A DNA stretch of 64,000 bases, from NCBI GenBank assembly GCA_041545745.1, contig CP168152.1, forward strand, positions 2,416,001 to 2,480,000. Direction: 5' to 3'. The stretch comes from Stenotrophomonas indicatrix. GTDB taxonomy: Bacteria > Pseudomonadota > Gammaproteobacteria > Xanthomonadales > Xanthomonadaceae. The notes beneath the pieces were generated by a model. That model was not told where the DNA came from and searched no databases. It was given only the letters and a program-made list of their open reading frames with translations. Shown here piece after piece: positions 43,853 to 55,800 of this stretch; the stretch's first letter is position 1, and each line of letters begins with the position of its first letter. Both the position numbers and the translations under genes were made by a program.

Positions 43853-46800
43853 CTACTGGGTCGGCTGCTTGCCTGCGTCTGCCCGGGCCTGCGGGAACTG
43901 GAAGGCGCTGTTGACGTCGTAGCCCGCGGCGGCGGCCGTGTTTCCGCGTGCTGGCGGGTCGATGCTGCTGCTGGCACTGCCGAAGCCCAGTATCTGCACG
44001 CTGATCACCGACGGCTGGTTGCGCCGCGCATCGTCCTGGCTCTTGCGCATCACGTCCTGTGCGGCCTGGCTGGCACTGTTGGCCGCAGCGCTTGCCGACG
44101 CCAGCGCGTTGACGTTCACCGAGGCCAGTACCGGCAGCCCCTTGCTGTCACCCTGCACCTGGATGTTGGCGGCGTTGAGCACCTGCAGTGCCGCCAGGTT
44201 GATGTTGCCCGACACGCGGATACCTGCCTCGCCCGCGTCGATGGTGCCCAGCGGCGCGATCAGGTCGACATCGCCCGGCGCCACTTCGGCGATCGGATTC
44301 AGCGTTGCAATGCCGGCGCCGCTGGCCGGTGCCTGCGGCGACAGGATCACATTGCCCCAGGTGTCATAGACCCGGCGCGGCGGGGTGTACAGCAGCGTGG
44401 TCTGCGAACCGCGGCCGGCATTGATGTCGCCCTGCTCGGACCACGCCAGGATGTCACCACCAAAGGTGGTCATCACCCGCGACAGGCCCAGCAGCACGCT
44501 GTCCTGGCTGAACAACCGGATGTCGCCCTGGCCCTGGGTGACCAGGCCCGCGCTCGCCGGGGGCACCACGCCCTGCACACCCACCACGATCTGCCCGCCC
44601 GGTGCCATCAGCTCGATGTTGCCGCCCGCTTCGGTGCGCACACCGGAGCCGCCATACATCAGGATATCGCCAGTACGGTTGATCGTTGCGCCATTGGCAT
44701 CCTTGTCCGGCATCAGCGTGGCGATCGCTTCGCGCCCGCGCAGGTAGGAACCGAAACGCGGCCCTTCTGCATTGGTGTACTCACGACCACCTTCGCGCAG
44801 TTCAGCGTAGTAGACCTGGCGCAGGAAGATGCGCTGCTGCTCCTTCGGCAATGCGTCGAACACGGCCAGCACCTCGGCGCCATCGGCAGCCAGACCGAAG
44901 CGCTGCTGCAGCCACTGTTTCAGTTCCTTGTCATAGATCTTCACCGCCTTGCCGGGCTGCGAAGCCAACGATTGCGCCGGGTCGGCCAGGTTGGCGCTGT
45001 CCAGGTAGCGCGCGCGCAGTGCATCGAAGTCTATGCCTTGATTGCCAGCCGTCACAGCAATGCTCGCGCCCGGGCGAGTGTCGCCCTGAACGACGCCTCC
45101 CAGACTGACGATGCTTCCGGCCTCTTCCTGGCGCACTTGGCGGCCGGCATTCACCTCGACATTGCCGGGGCCGGCTACCGTCAGGTTGCTGCGGATGATG
45201 TCCCGCCCAGCGTCGATCCCGCTGATATCGGTACCGCTGGTGTTGAGCGCGGTGACATTCGCGTTGATCACATCGCGACCGGCGCGCAGTTGTACCGCCG
45301 ATCCCGCTTCATACCAATCAAACAGCGTCCGGTTCGCGGTACCGGTGTTCTGCATCAGCTGTCGGCGGCCACCACTGCCCAACCCGATGATGTCACCGGC
45401 CACGGCATAGAAGCGACTTGGCGAAGTGGGGCGGGACGTCAGCGCACCGGTGGTCGGGGTACTGGGGCCGAACGCGAACAATGGCAGGATCGCCGCCGGA
45501 TCGGTCCCCTGCACCCCATCGTCGGAGAGATTGTGGCTGACCCGGATTCGGCTGACGCCCCGCTGGGCCATGAAAGCAGGATCAAAGGGACCAGGGAGGC
45601 GGGCATCACTACCGGAACGTGCAATGCCCGTGGCATCGATCGCGGCAAAGATCGAGCCCCCGGCCAGAACCTCGAGCTGGCCGCTGGCCGAAGGCGCGAG
45701 CAGCATCACATCGCCTGTGTTCGCGCCCGGTCCGAGGCCTCGAAGCGAGGCACTGATGATGTCACCACTCGCTGCCACTGCGCTGAACCTGGACGGATAC
45801 AGCCAGTAATTGATGTTGGGGGGAACGGATCGATCCTGTAGCGCGACGCCTTCAGCGAACATGTTGCTACCGGTTGCATGCAGACTTCCGGCCAGGCTTG
45901 GTGCGAGATTTCCGCCTGCCGAGAACAGGTCCAGTGCAGTGCCTCGGGTCCAGAGCGAGAACCACGTAGTGCCAGCTGCATGCTGGCCATCACTCAGAAC
46001 CACGTCGTTGTAGTTGGACGTCGGTACACGCCCCGCATCTGCGGCGCCACCAAGAACAATGTCGCCACGGGCCTGCAGGCGGGCGGTGGAATCACCCAGG
46101 ATGAGCACCGGCCCCGCCATCGCCACGGGTGCGTCGGCCACGAACGGATTCTTCAGGCCCAACGTTCCGTAGCTGCTTTGTATCGCGCTGAGACCACCGA
46201 TACGCGCCGCCTGCAGCAGTGTACTGCCCCGCAGATTGGTCACGGCGCCATTGAGATCCAGATCCTGCAGGAAACCTTCGGGCTGCTGCGCGCTCGCACG
46301 CAGGCCTGGGTTGAGCGCACCGCCGCTTCGCAGCGTCAGGTCTCCGCCCCCCGTCAGATGCAGTTCACCGTTGCTGACGCGTCCGGTCGACCCGACCGCA
46401 GCGACAATGGCGCTGGAATGGGGCGCAGTCAACAATCCCAGGGCATTGCCCATCGACGCGATCACCCCCGAGTGGCGGCCTGCTTCCAGGGACAGATTGC
46501 CCCCTCCCAATGTGCCGAAGCCGGTGAAGCCGACCATGCGGGGCGTCGCGTCCTGCTCGGCGCCGACGGTGCTGTAGGTGCCGAAGTTGATCCACCAGCT
46601 GGTTGCTGTGGTCTGGACATCCTCCGTCGTGCCCGAACCCTGCCGCCACAACCAGTTTCCCACCGCAGCACTTGAATGCCCCGCTTGGTCGCGCTGCGCC
46701 GTGCCCGATTCGGACCGGGCGGTCCAGACATCGCCAATGATGTCTCGCCCCGCGTCGACCCTGACATCGCCACCACGATCTGGATACCAGGCACGGTAGT

Positions 46801-49800
46801 TGACCAGCGCCGCATCATAGCTGCCCGAGACTTGATTTTTGCCCAGCAGCGAGGTCTGCCAGGGCGCAGCCGCACGCGCCGGGTTGAACTGCGCGTCGTA
46901 GCCATCGCCCAACGACGTCGGCGCACCTGCGGTATACACACCGAAGCCGGACTTCATGCGCACGTCCTGGGCGGCCAGCAGCGTCAAGTCACCCTTGCCC
47001 GTTCGCAGCACGCTCCAGGCCGGCGCGCCCAAGCGCTTGCCATAGGTAGTGACTTCAGTCAGCGTGCCGCCACCATAGCAGTAGCCCATCGCCGCACAGA
47101 TCTCTTCCTCCGACATGCCCATCTCGACACCCAGTTCCGTAGCCGGGCGGCCGACCCAGGATTCATCGCCCCACCATGCCAACGAGCCTTCCTTGTCGAC
47201 CAGGCGCGGGGCGGGGCCGCAGTTGGGTCCGGAGTCACAGACTTCGTTCTCGGTCAAACCGAGCTCTCGGGCCAGATCGGCCACGGGCTTCCCGACCCAC
47301 GATTCATCGCCCCACAGCCTCAGCGAGCCGTCCAGGGTGATCACGCGATCACCCTTCCATTCCGTCGTCGTGGTCACCGTGCCGATGGTGCTGTAGTGGC
47401 TGTCCGCCAGCACGATGCTGCCCTCGCTGCCCCAGCGGCGGGTGCGCGGGTCGGCAGCGGTGGTATCCGCACCCGCCACCGCAGTCAGATCCCAGGACGT
47501 CGTGCCTTCAGGCAGCATAGCCGCCAGCGCCCAGTTGCGTCCCTGCCGACCGCTGGCATCCGCGGTCCGCAGCTTTACCGGCGCGTCGCCGGCAAGCTCC
47601 ACCTTGGTCATCGAGGGAATGATCGCACCGGCATGCAGATCCAGTGCGCCGGAGAGCTTCATTGCCATGGGCAGGGCGACACCGGCCGGCCACACCTGTG
47701 CGGCCACCGGCGCCGGCGTGCGCAGGCGGAAGCCAGCACCCAGGCGGGCACCGGACTGCAAAGCCAGCGCCTGTACCAGCACGGTACCGGCCGCCATCAC
47801 CTGCCCGCTGCCTGTCGTCACGGCCGCGCCCAGAACGGTACCGGCGGGCAGCAGCAGCGGCCCGGACAACACCATCTCCACCGGCAGCACGGTTCCCGCC
47901 GGCAAGGTCACGCCCTCGAATGGCAATGCATAGTTCAGCGTGGCGCCGGCGCGGAACTCGGTGCCGCGCTGCAGCTGGACACCCTCGCCGGGCACGATCA
48001 GGTCGCCGCCGAACGCGGTGTTGGGCGTACCGCCACTGCGCCCCTCCAGCAGCACCCAGCCGTCCTCATCGGGATTGGCCGGCGGCGGCGCAAAGCCGTC
48101 ATTGATGCTGCCGTAGACATTGATATCGCCCTCGGCACGCAGCACCAGCGCGGCGGATTCACCGAAGCCCCGGCGCGTCGGGTCGATCCGGTTCGACTGC
48201 GGACCGTAGCGGTAGCCGGACAGATCGATATCGCCGGCCACCACCAGATCGCCGCGCGGATTGTCGGCGCTGGTCCGCGCCACGATCTGCACACCCGGGC
48301 GCAGGCGGTAGCTGCCCAAGGCCGCAGTGCGCTGCTGCAGACCGGTGTTGGCCAGCGCGCCGTTCATCCAGACGCTGTTGTCCGGGTCCACCACCGTATC
48401 CAGCCAGCGCTGGTTGATCACCTGCGGGCGATGGCCATGCACGTCCGGCGCGCTGGCCAGCGGTGCCGAGTCATAGATGCGCACTGCGTTGACCTGGATA
48501 TCGCCGGCACCGACGATGCGGATGCCGTTGGCCACGTCGATGGCCGCATCATCGGTGCCCACGCGCGGCACATTGAGCTTGACGCTGCCGCGTGCACGTC
48601 CATCGTTCTGCCCCGCAGCGGTACCGGCCGGCACCGAGGTGCCGGCACGCAGATCCAGCGCCGACGCACCGCCCAGCTGCAGGCCTCCACTGGCCGACGT
48701 CAGCTCGATCGTGGCCCGGTTCGGGCTGTCGATGATCTTGCCGTAGCTGTCCACGCGCAGGCCGCTGCCATGGGCATCCAGCGTGCCGTCCACGCGCAGC
48801 ACATCGCGTGCCGACAGGCGGATGCTGCCGACCTGTTCGCCGCTGGCATCGATGCGGCCGTTGACCTGCAGGCTGCCACCATCAAGGCTGATATCGACGT
48901 GGCGAGCCTTCACTTCATTACCGATCACCAGGTCACCTTCGCTCAACTGGAAGGCACGGCCACCCGTAATGCCACCGCTCGTCAGCCGTGTGTTGAGCCC
49001 GGTAAAGTCCTGCAGCTGACGAGCACGCAATACCAGTTCAGCGCCGTCGTAGGGCACCTCGGTACCGCCCGCATCGTAGCGCCCGCTGGCACTGCCCAGC
49101 AGTGTTCCGGCCAGCGCCACGCTGCCCCCCTGCTTGCCCAGTGCCTGCACCGTCAAGCGACCGCCACGGTTGTTGCGTGCCGATACGTCGATGCGCGAAG
49201 CCGCATCGGCGCTGATATCGCCCTCGCTGGATGACAACGTGACATCGCCACCCCAGCTGTATTTGTCCACGTCATACAGGCTGACCTTGCGGCCGGCCAG
49301 GTCCAGCGCGGCGCTGCCGCCCAGCGAAATTCCCTCGCGTGCATTCGCATCGAACCGGCCGGAGGCCAGCGCCACCCGGCTGTCGATCGCGATGCGATCG
49401 GCCTTGATCGACAGTTCCGCCCCCAGCGCGTCATTGCCTGCGGTGGCGCCTGCGCCGCGCAGCTGCACGTTGCCGCCACTGCGTATCGCCAGTTGCGCAC
49501 CCGCATCGCCTGTCAGCAGCGGCGTGACGATATCCAGCGCGCCTCCCGTCAGCTGCCAGCCGCTGCCAGCCACGTAGTCGCCTTGCTGCTGGAAAACATC
49601 GAGACTGCCTTTGCCCGAGAACAGCATCCGCTCGGACGCTGCCAGCGTGACCCCGGCAAAGCCGAGGACCTGGCGATCGGCGGCCACCGACGAATTGGGC
49701 CGGGTAAACGGCGCTCGCCCCAAGTGCAGCGTGCGCGTGTTGATCTCCAGCTGGCCACTGCCGAGACGACCGACCATCGCCTCACCGCCCGGCTGTGCCT

Positions 49801-52800
49801 GTTCGCCGCCCGGCAACGTCGTGCCCGCCAGCGTACCGTCCCAGACCAGCGTATCGGCAAAGATGCGTGCGCGGTCGGTGGCGGCACCGTAGCCGTGGAT
49901 GGCCGGTGCACCCAGCACCAGGCTGCGCAGGCTGCTGCGCCCGGTCGCGCTGTCACGGGTGTCCAGATCGACGCTGCCGAACACGTTGATCGCATCACGC
50001 GCGGTCAGGCTCAGTGCTTCCAGCGCAGGCGCGCCAGACGCAGTGTTGCCGCGCAGCAGCCGCTGCAGGACATCCTGGTTCATGGTCATGCCGGCCGGCA
50101 GGCCGCCGGCCGCCGCTGCCGCTGCAATGGCCTCGGCACTGCCCAGGTTGAGCGCAGACATGCCCAGGCCCAGCTGACGGGTGCCATAGCTCACCGCATC
50201 ACCGATGTTCAAGGCGCCGTCGGTGACCACATTGATGCTGCCAGCAGACAGCAAACGGGTCTGCCCGCTGCAGCCCGCCACGCAGCCACCGATATCGATC
50301 GCCACCGCCCCTGCTGCTGCCCCACCCTGCGCACTGAGCGCCGTCAAGCGCTGATTGGATACTGCCAGCAGCCCACCCGAGACCAGATAGGGCGCCGTGG
50401 TCTGGTCCACACGCGAGGGATCGGCCAGGGACAGGGTGTCGATCGAGGCGCCCTGCTCCAGCAGGATGCCCTTGCCTCCGAAGGCGGCCGCGAGCAGCAC
50501 TTCCTGCGCCACCAGATTGACGCCGCTGCGCACGGCCAGCTGCGTTGCGCTGCCTTCCACCGTGTTGGTGGTCGCGTCACGGCGGAACGTCCCGCCGATC
50601 AGCATGATCTCCGGCCGCATTGCATTGAGCGCCGCGTCGAAGACGGTCGCGCCGCGCTCAGTGCTGATGCTGCTGCCCTCTTTGACAATCTCCAGCGATG
50701 CACCGTTCGACGCAACGAGGTTGACCGAGAGAATGCCGCCGCGCCCCTGCGCGCTGCCTGGATTGAAGCGCGACAGTCCAGCAAAGGTGACGGCCGGCGT
50801 GCCCATGCGACCCGCGCCATCGCCGAGCATCAGGCTGAGGTTGCCGGCATCTACGGGTCGCCAGCGCAGTGCTTCACCGCGACGTTCAGCCACGCCCTGC
50901 ACGAATGTGCCGTAGGATGTTTCGTTGTAACTGGCATGGCGCCGTACGGTCTCCGCAGGCGTCAGCAGGAGATCGGTGAGCAGCGGCGAGACCGAACCAC
51001 CGAAGCCCTGGCCCTGATGCCCGCTGAGCCGCCAGGAACCGGTACCGGTCGACACCGGCTGGCCACTGCCGATCGCGTTCTCCGCGCCGATCTCGACGCG
51101 GAACGCGCCGGGCTGCAGGGCGTAGCTGGCTGGCAGCAGCGTGTAGGTGCCGGCCGGCAGCCCCGGTACGCCTGCGGGTATGGTGATCTGTTGACCCACA
51201 CGCGGGTTGGCGCTGCCGTCTGCTGTCGCCAACGGAGCCTGCACGTCCGATCGCCCCGGCACGATGGCGTAGACCGCATTGCCAGCGTGACTGAAGCCAT
51301 AGCGCGGATTCGCATCCGCCAACGTGTGTCGCAGGATATCGACCGAGCCGCCGCGCCCGGCCACGAAGGCAGCGCCGGACAACTCACCTCCGCCGGAAAC
51401 ATCCACGACGCTGCCTGTGGCGCCGTTGAACGCATTGGCCACGATGTTCACACCAATCGGGATATTGACCGATCCGGGGTCAAGCACATTGAATTCGGCA
51501 CCGGCCTTTCGCCAGGTCACACCGTCCACCGTGCCGCCGAATGGCAGCGTCAGGCCGGCGCCACTAATGGAGGTCACGCTGCCGGCAAGCAGATCGACAC
51601 GGCTGGCGCGATCCGAGTTGAACTCCTGGCCGCCCAGCTGCACACGGCCCCACGGCGCCTGCACATTGCCGCCCTGCACCACCGTCGCCGCCACCAGTTC
51701 CAGGCTGCCGAACGCAGAATCCGGTGCCGGTCGCGCACCGCCCGCAACACCATGGATGCGCAGTACGGCCTCTGGATTTTCCCAGAACGGCAATCCCGAA
51801 GGGCCGATGGCCGGAACGCCGGCTACGATGCGACCCTTGGCCTGGGCTGCCGGATAAAGGCGCGCAGCGCTGATATCGATCGACCCCGGGCTTGCCAGCG
51901 TGGATTCCCGCGAACTGCTGGCGACCGGGGCCAGCATTCGGATGTCGCCGCTGCTGCGCAGGTCGATGTGATCGAAGCCGGCCAGCCACGTGACATCGCG
52001 CAGGTCGATCAGGCCGGCCGTGACATCGAAACTATGTTGCTTGCCCACGTCGAACGATGCCTCCAACGGGCGCAGCGTGCCTTCGCCGGCCGGCTGCCAC
52101 CAACGCCCCTGCGCAAGGCGGACGTAGGGCGCACTCAGCTGCAGGCGACTGCCCTCATTGTTGCCCTCTGCAAACCCCAGGGCGCGCTCATTCAAGCCAT
52201 GGATACGCAGGCTCTGGTCCATGCGAAGATTGACATCGCCCTGCGCCCGGAGATCGCCGAACAGCGAGAGATGATCGAAGCCGCCGGCCTCGATCTGCTG
52301 GACCGACAACGCGGCATGGCCATACTCCAGGCGGTCGGGCAGGCGCTGGTCCGCTGGCGTGTCCTGGGTGAGCGAGATAACACGCGGTGCCAGCACCTCC
52401 TTGTTCCCGGCGCTTCCACCATAGGTGCCACCACCGAACGCCACACCCAGGGTGCCGCCCCGGGCGCTGTCACCGCCTGCCGATGCGTCAAGCACACCCT
52501 GCAGATACAGCGCATTGGCCGCGCGCAGCACGATGCTGCCGCCGTCGCTGTCCACCTGCGTGCGCCCGCTGCCGTCGATATCAAGCAACGCCGAGGCGCC
52601 AGAAGCACCCAGCCGCGCGCCACGCTCGACGACCACCAAGGTATCGGGCGGCAGGTGGCGCACGTTGTCCTGGTCTTCCCAATCCAGCGCGCCGCCGATC
52701 TCGATCGTCCCGCCCTTGCGTACCTGCCCACGCAGCTGCCCGCGCGCATCGGCGGAGGAAACTGCATCGCCACTCACATCCAGCAGCGCCCCGTCGGCGA

Positions 52801-55800
52801 TCGTCCAGCGGCGTTCGCGGCGTCCGTCGGCGCGCACCGTCGATGGATCGAAGGCTTCATCCAGACGGATGCGACCGCCCGCCGCCTTCAGCGTGCCCGC
52901 CACATTGATGTCGCCGGAACTGAACAATTCCATCGACTGCCCTGGGTCGACGTTGAGCACGGCATTGCTGCCGATGCGCAGGTCACCGGTCGACAGCAGA
53001 TGCCCGGCGCGCAGCGTCAGGCTCGCACCCGCGCGCTGGCTGACGCGACCGCTGGCAGGATCCACCATGTACAACAAGGGTGACCATGCCTGCAGACCCT
53101 GCTCACGGCTCGAGGCACTCTGCGCACCCTCGGCCAGGCGCAGGACCGGTTGTTCCACATTCAACTGCACGCCGTCTTCAACGGTCAGCCCGTTGTGGCC
53201 ACCGATGTCGTAGCGGGAAAAGCCGCTGCTGAACAGCGGCGCCTGCAACCGCAGCGCTTCCGACGCCGACGCCGCACCGCCAATGGCGACCCTGCCCCCT
53301 GTCGCAAGGTTGAAGGCGCCGCTGCCGCTGCCGAGCGCACTGAAGCGGACGCCATCGCTGATACGCAGCCGGCCACTGCCATCGGTGGCGACATCGGTGC
53401 TGGCCGCCAACAGGCTGACGCTGCCGCCCTTGCCTACCCGCCCCTTGCCCTTTGCATCGATGCTGCCACCCGCATCCACCGAAACACGTGCGCCCACACC
53501 CACGGTGATGTCATGGCTGACATTGATGCGCAGCTGTCCACCGTCAATCCACGCCTGCGTGGCGCCCCCATCCGACACGGCAAAGGGATTGCTCCAACCA
53601 CCAGCAAGATCAAACCCTGCACCAGAGGCAACATCGACCGCGCCACGCCCGGCGGACAGCAACGCGGTGGGTTGACCGAGCACCGGAAGCAGGTTTCCGG
53701 CCTCCACCTGGCCACCCGCGATCTGCACGGTGCCGCCGAAGCTGATCCGGCTACCGGTGAGAGCAAGCTGCCCACCCTCCTGCAGCCTGAGCGTGCCATC
53801 CAGTTCAACCTGCCCCGCCGTGGCAATGTCGACGCGGCCCCAGCGCTGCGCGCTCAGGACATCGCTGTCCAGCGACACCGTGTTGCGCTGCGACTCCTCC
53901 AGCGGCACCTGTAGCGATACCTGCCGCGAATCGGCCGGGTTCTTTCCGATCCATACGTGGGAGTCATACACCGCATTGCGGCCGGTGTTGTCGTAGCGGC
54001 CCAGCCAGAGCTGAGCGTTGCGGGCTGCAGCCGTCTGCGCCTGCGCGTATCCATCCTGGCCCTGGTCGGGGCGGCGTGTCTGTTGCAGCCCCTGGAATGC
54101 ACCCGTCTCCACCTGCCCTTGCAGAACTGCGGTGGGTGCCGAGATCAGCAACCGACCCGCATCGCGCCCTACGGTATAGCCATTGTCATAGCGTTGCCCG
54201 GGTGCCACCAGCGGATTGCGGAACGACTCGGTGACGCCCCAGCGTTCCTGCTTCACTTCAAAGCCCTGGTACAGACCGTCGTACAGCATCTCTGCCGGGG
54301 CATCATCAAGACGGTACAGCTGGCCGTCGCGGCCACGCAGCCAGCTCTGCTGGACCACGCCAGACTGCACATCCAGGCTGCCACCCGCCAGATTGATGCG
54401 CGAACCAGCGTGGCTGACAACCTCCTTGCCTGCCAGCTGGACGGTGCCGCCCTGTGCAGCCCATTCGCCTATCGAATGCCCCTGGTTGTCCAGGTAACCA
54501 CTCACTTCCAGCAAGCCGCCACCGGCATACCAGCGGGTGCCTTCATAGCCACCGGTGCCTGCGGCCACCTCGGTCAACTGGCGACGGTCGATCCACACCT
54601 CGCTGCTGATCAGCTTGCCGCTGTCACGGTTGTCAGGCGAATCGCGCAGTTCGTTGCCCTGCACCTTCACCTTGACGTTGTTGCTCTCCATCGCCACCTG
54701 CACGCCGACCGCACCGGCCACGTCCACGCGGGCGCCGTCGTCCAGATAGCTGCGGCGGCCCGCATCGGAAATCACCTGACCACCGGTCGCCACCGCCAGC
54801 GAGCCGGCCTGGAAGTTCACATCGCCGCCGGAAACGATCTCGATGCGCGATTGCTCGCGGCGATCCTGCAGGCGCGAGAGATTGTCGAAGGTGCCGCTGT
54901 TGCTGGCCCCGCGCAGCTTGTCCTGCTCGGCCGATTCCCTGATGAGGGCATCGCGCTGGCTGTCCAGCGCCGTGCTCTTGCCATCGTCTTCCAGCAGCAC
55001 CGCTGTCGTCGAGCCAGCGGCCAGGGTCACGCTGCCCGCCGCATCGGACGCCGAGTTCAGCAGGTGTACGGTGCCGCGCTGATTCAGCGTGGTGGTCGCA
55101 ACCGCAACGCCGGCCTGTTCGACCGTGCGGCCGGCCAGGGTGATGTCGCCCTCGCGCGCCTGGATCAGACCGCTGTTGCGGACGCCGCCGGCTGTGCTGT
55201 CAGCGACGAAACGCGGTGCGATCTCGTTGCCACGGGTGGTCGACGCGGTGTTCTGCGCCGTACCCGCGCCACGGCGGATCACGAAACTGTCGCCGGCGGC
55301 AAGCTGAGTCTGGCCTTTTCGGGTCTCGATCTGGCCCGCGTTCTCCACGCTGTGCCCAGCCAGCAGCACGTAGCCACCGCCCCGCGTTGCCGTGGTCGGC
55401 TCGTGCGTGGTGATGCGCGCACCACGTTCAACCATGATCTTGCCCACCGCATCGGTCAGGGCGGACGTGTTCGCATCAACGCTGTACAGACCGTTGTCAC
55501 GGAACTGCGCGTCGCTGATACGTGCTGCAGCAGCGACCAGATTGCGGACGTTGACTTGGCTGTTGTTGCCAAACACCACGCCGTTGCGGTTGGCGACGAA
55601 TACCGTGCCGTTGGCCTTCAGCTGGCCGAGAATCTGGCTAGGCCTTGCGGCGGGATCATTGACCCGGTTCAGCACGGCCCAGTCGGCGTTCTGCAGGAAA
55701 TTCAGCGTGGTGTTGCCACCAATGTTGAAGGTTTCCCAGTTCAGGATCGCCTGATCAGCGGTCTGCTCGATGCTGACCTGCACCCGGCCGTCGGCGCCCC

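Noticed and set aside
43853..44400. Contact-dependent inhibition toxin at the TpsA C-terminus
   Set aside because: The C-terminus is low-complexity beta-helix-type sequence without a CDI motif and there is no immunity gene next to it.
49493..53083. 1196-codon plus-strand open frame (and similar long antisense frames at 43499-45841, 46676-49234, 53957-56248, 60498-63746, 19362-20597)
   Set aside because: They lie antisense to real genes, lack family signatures and look like shadow translations of high-GC coding DNA.
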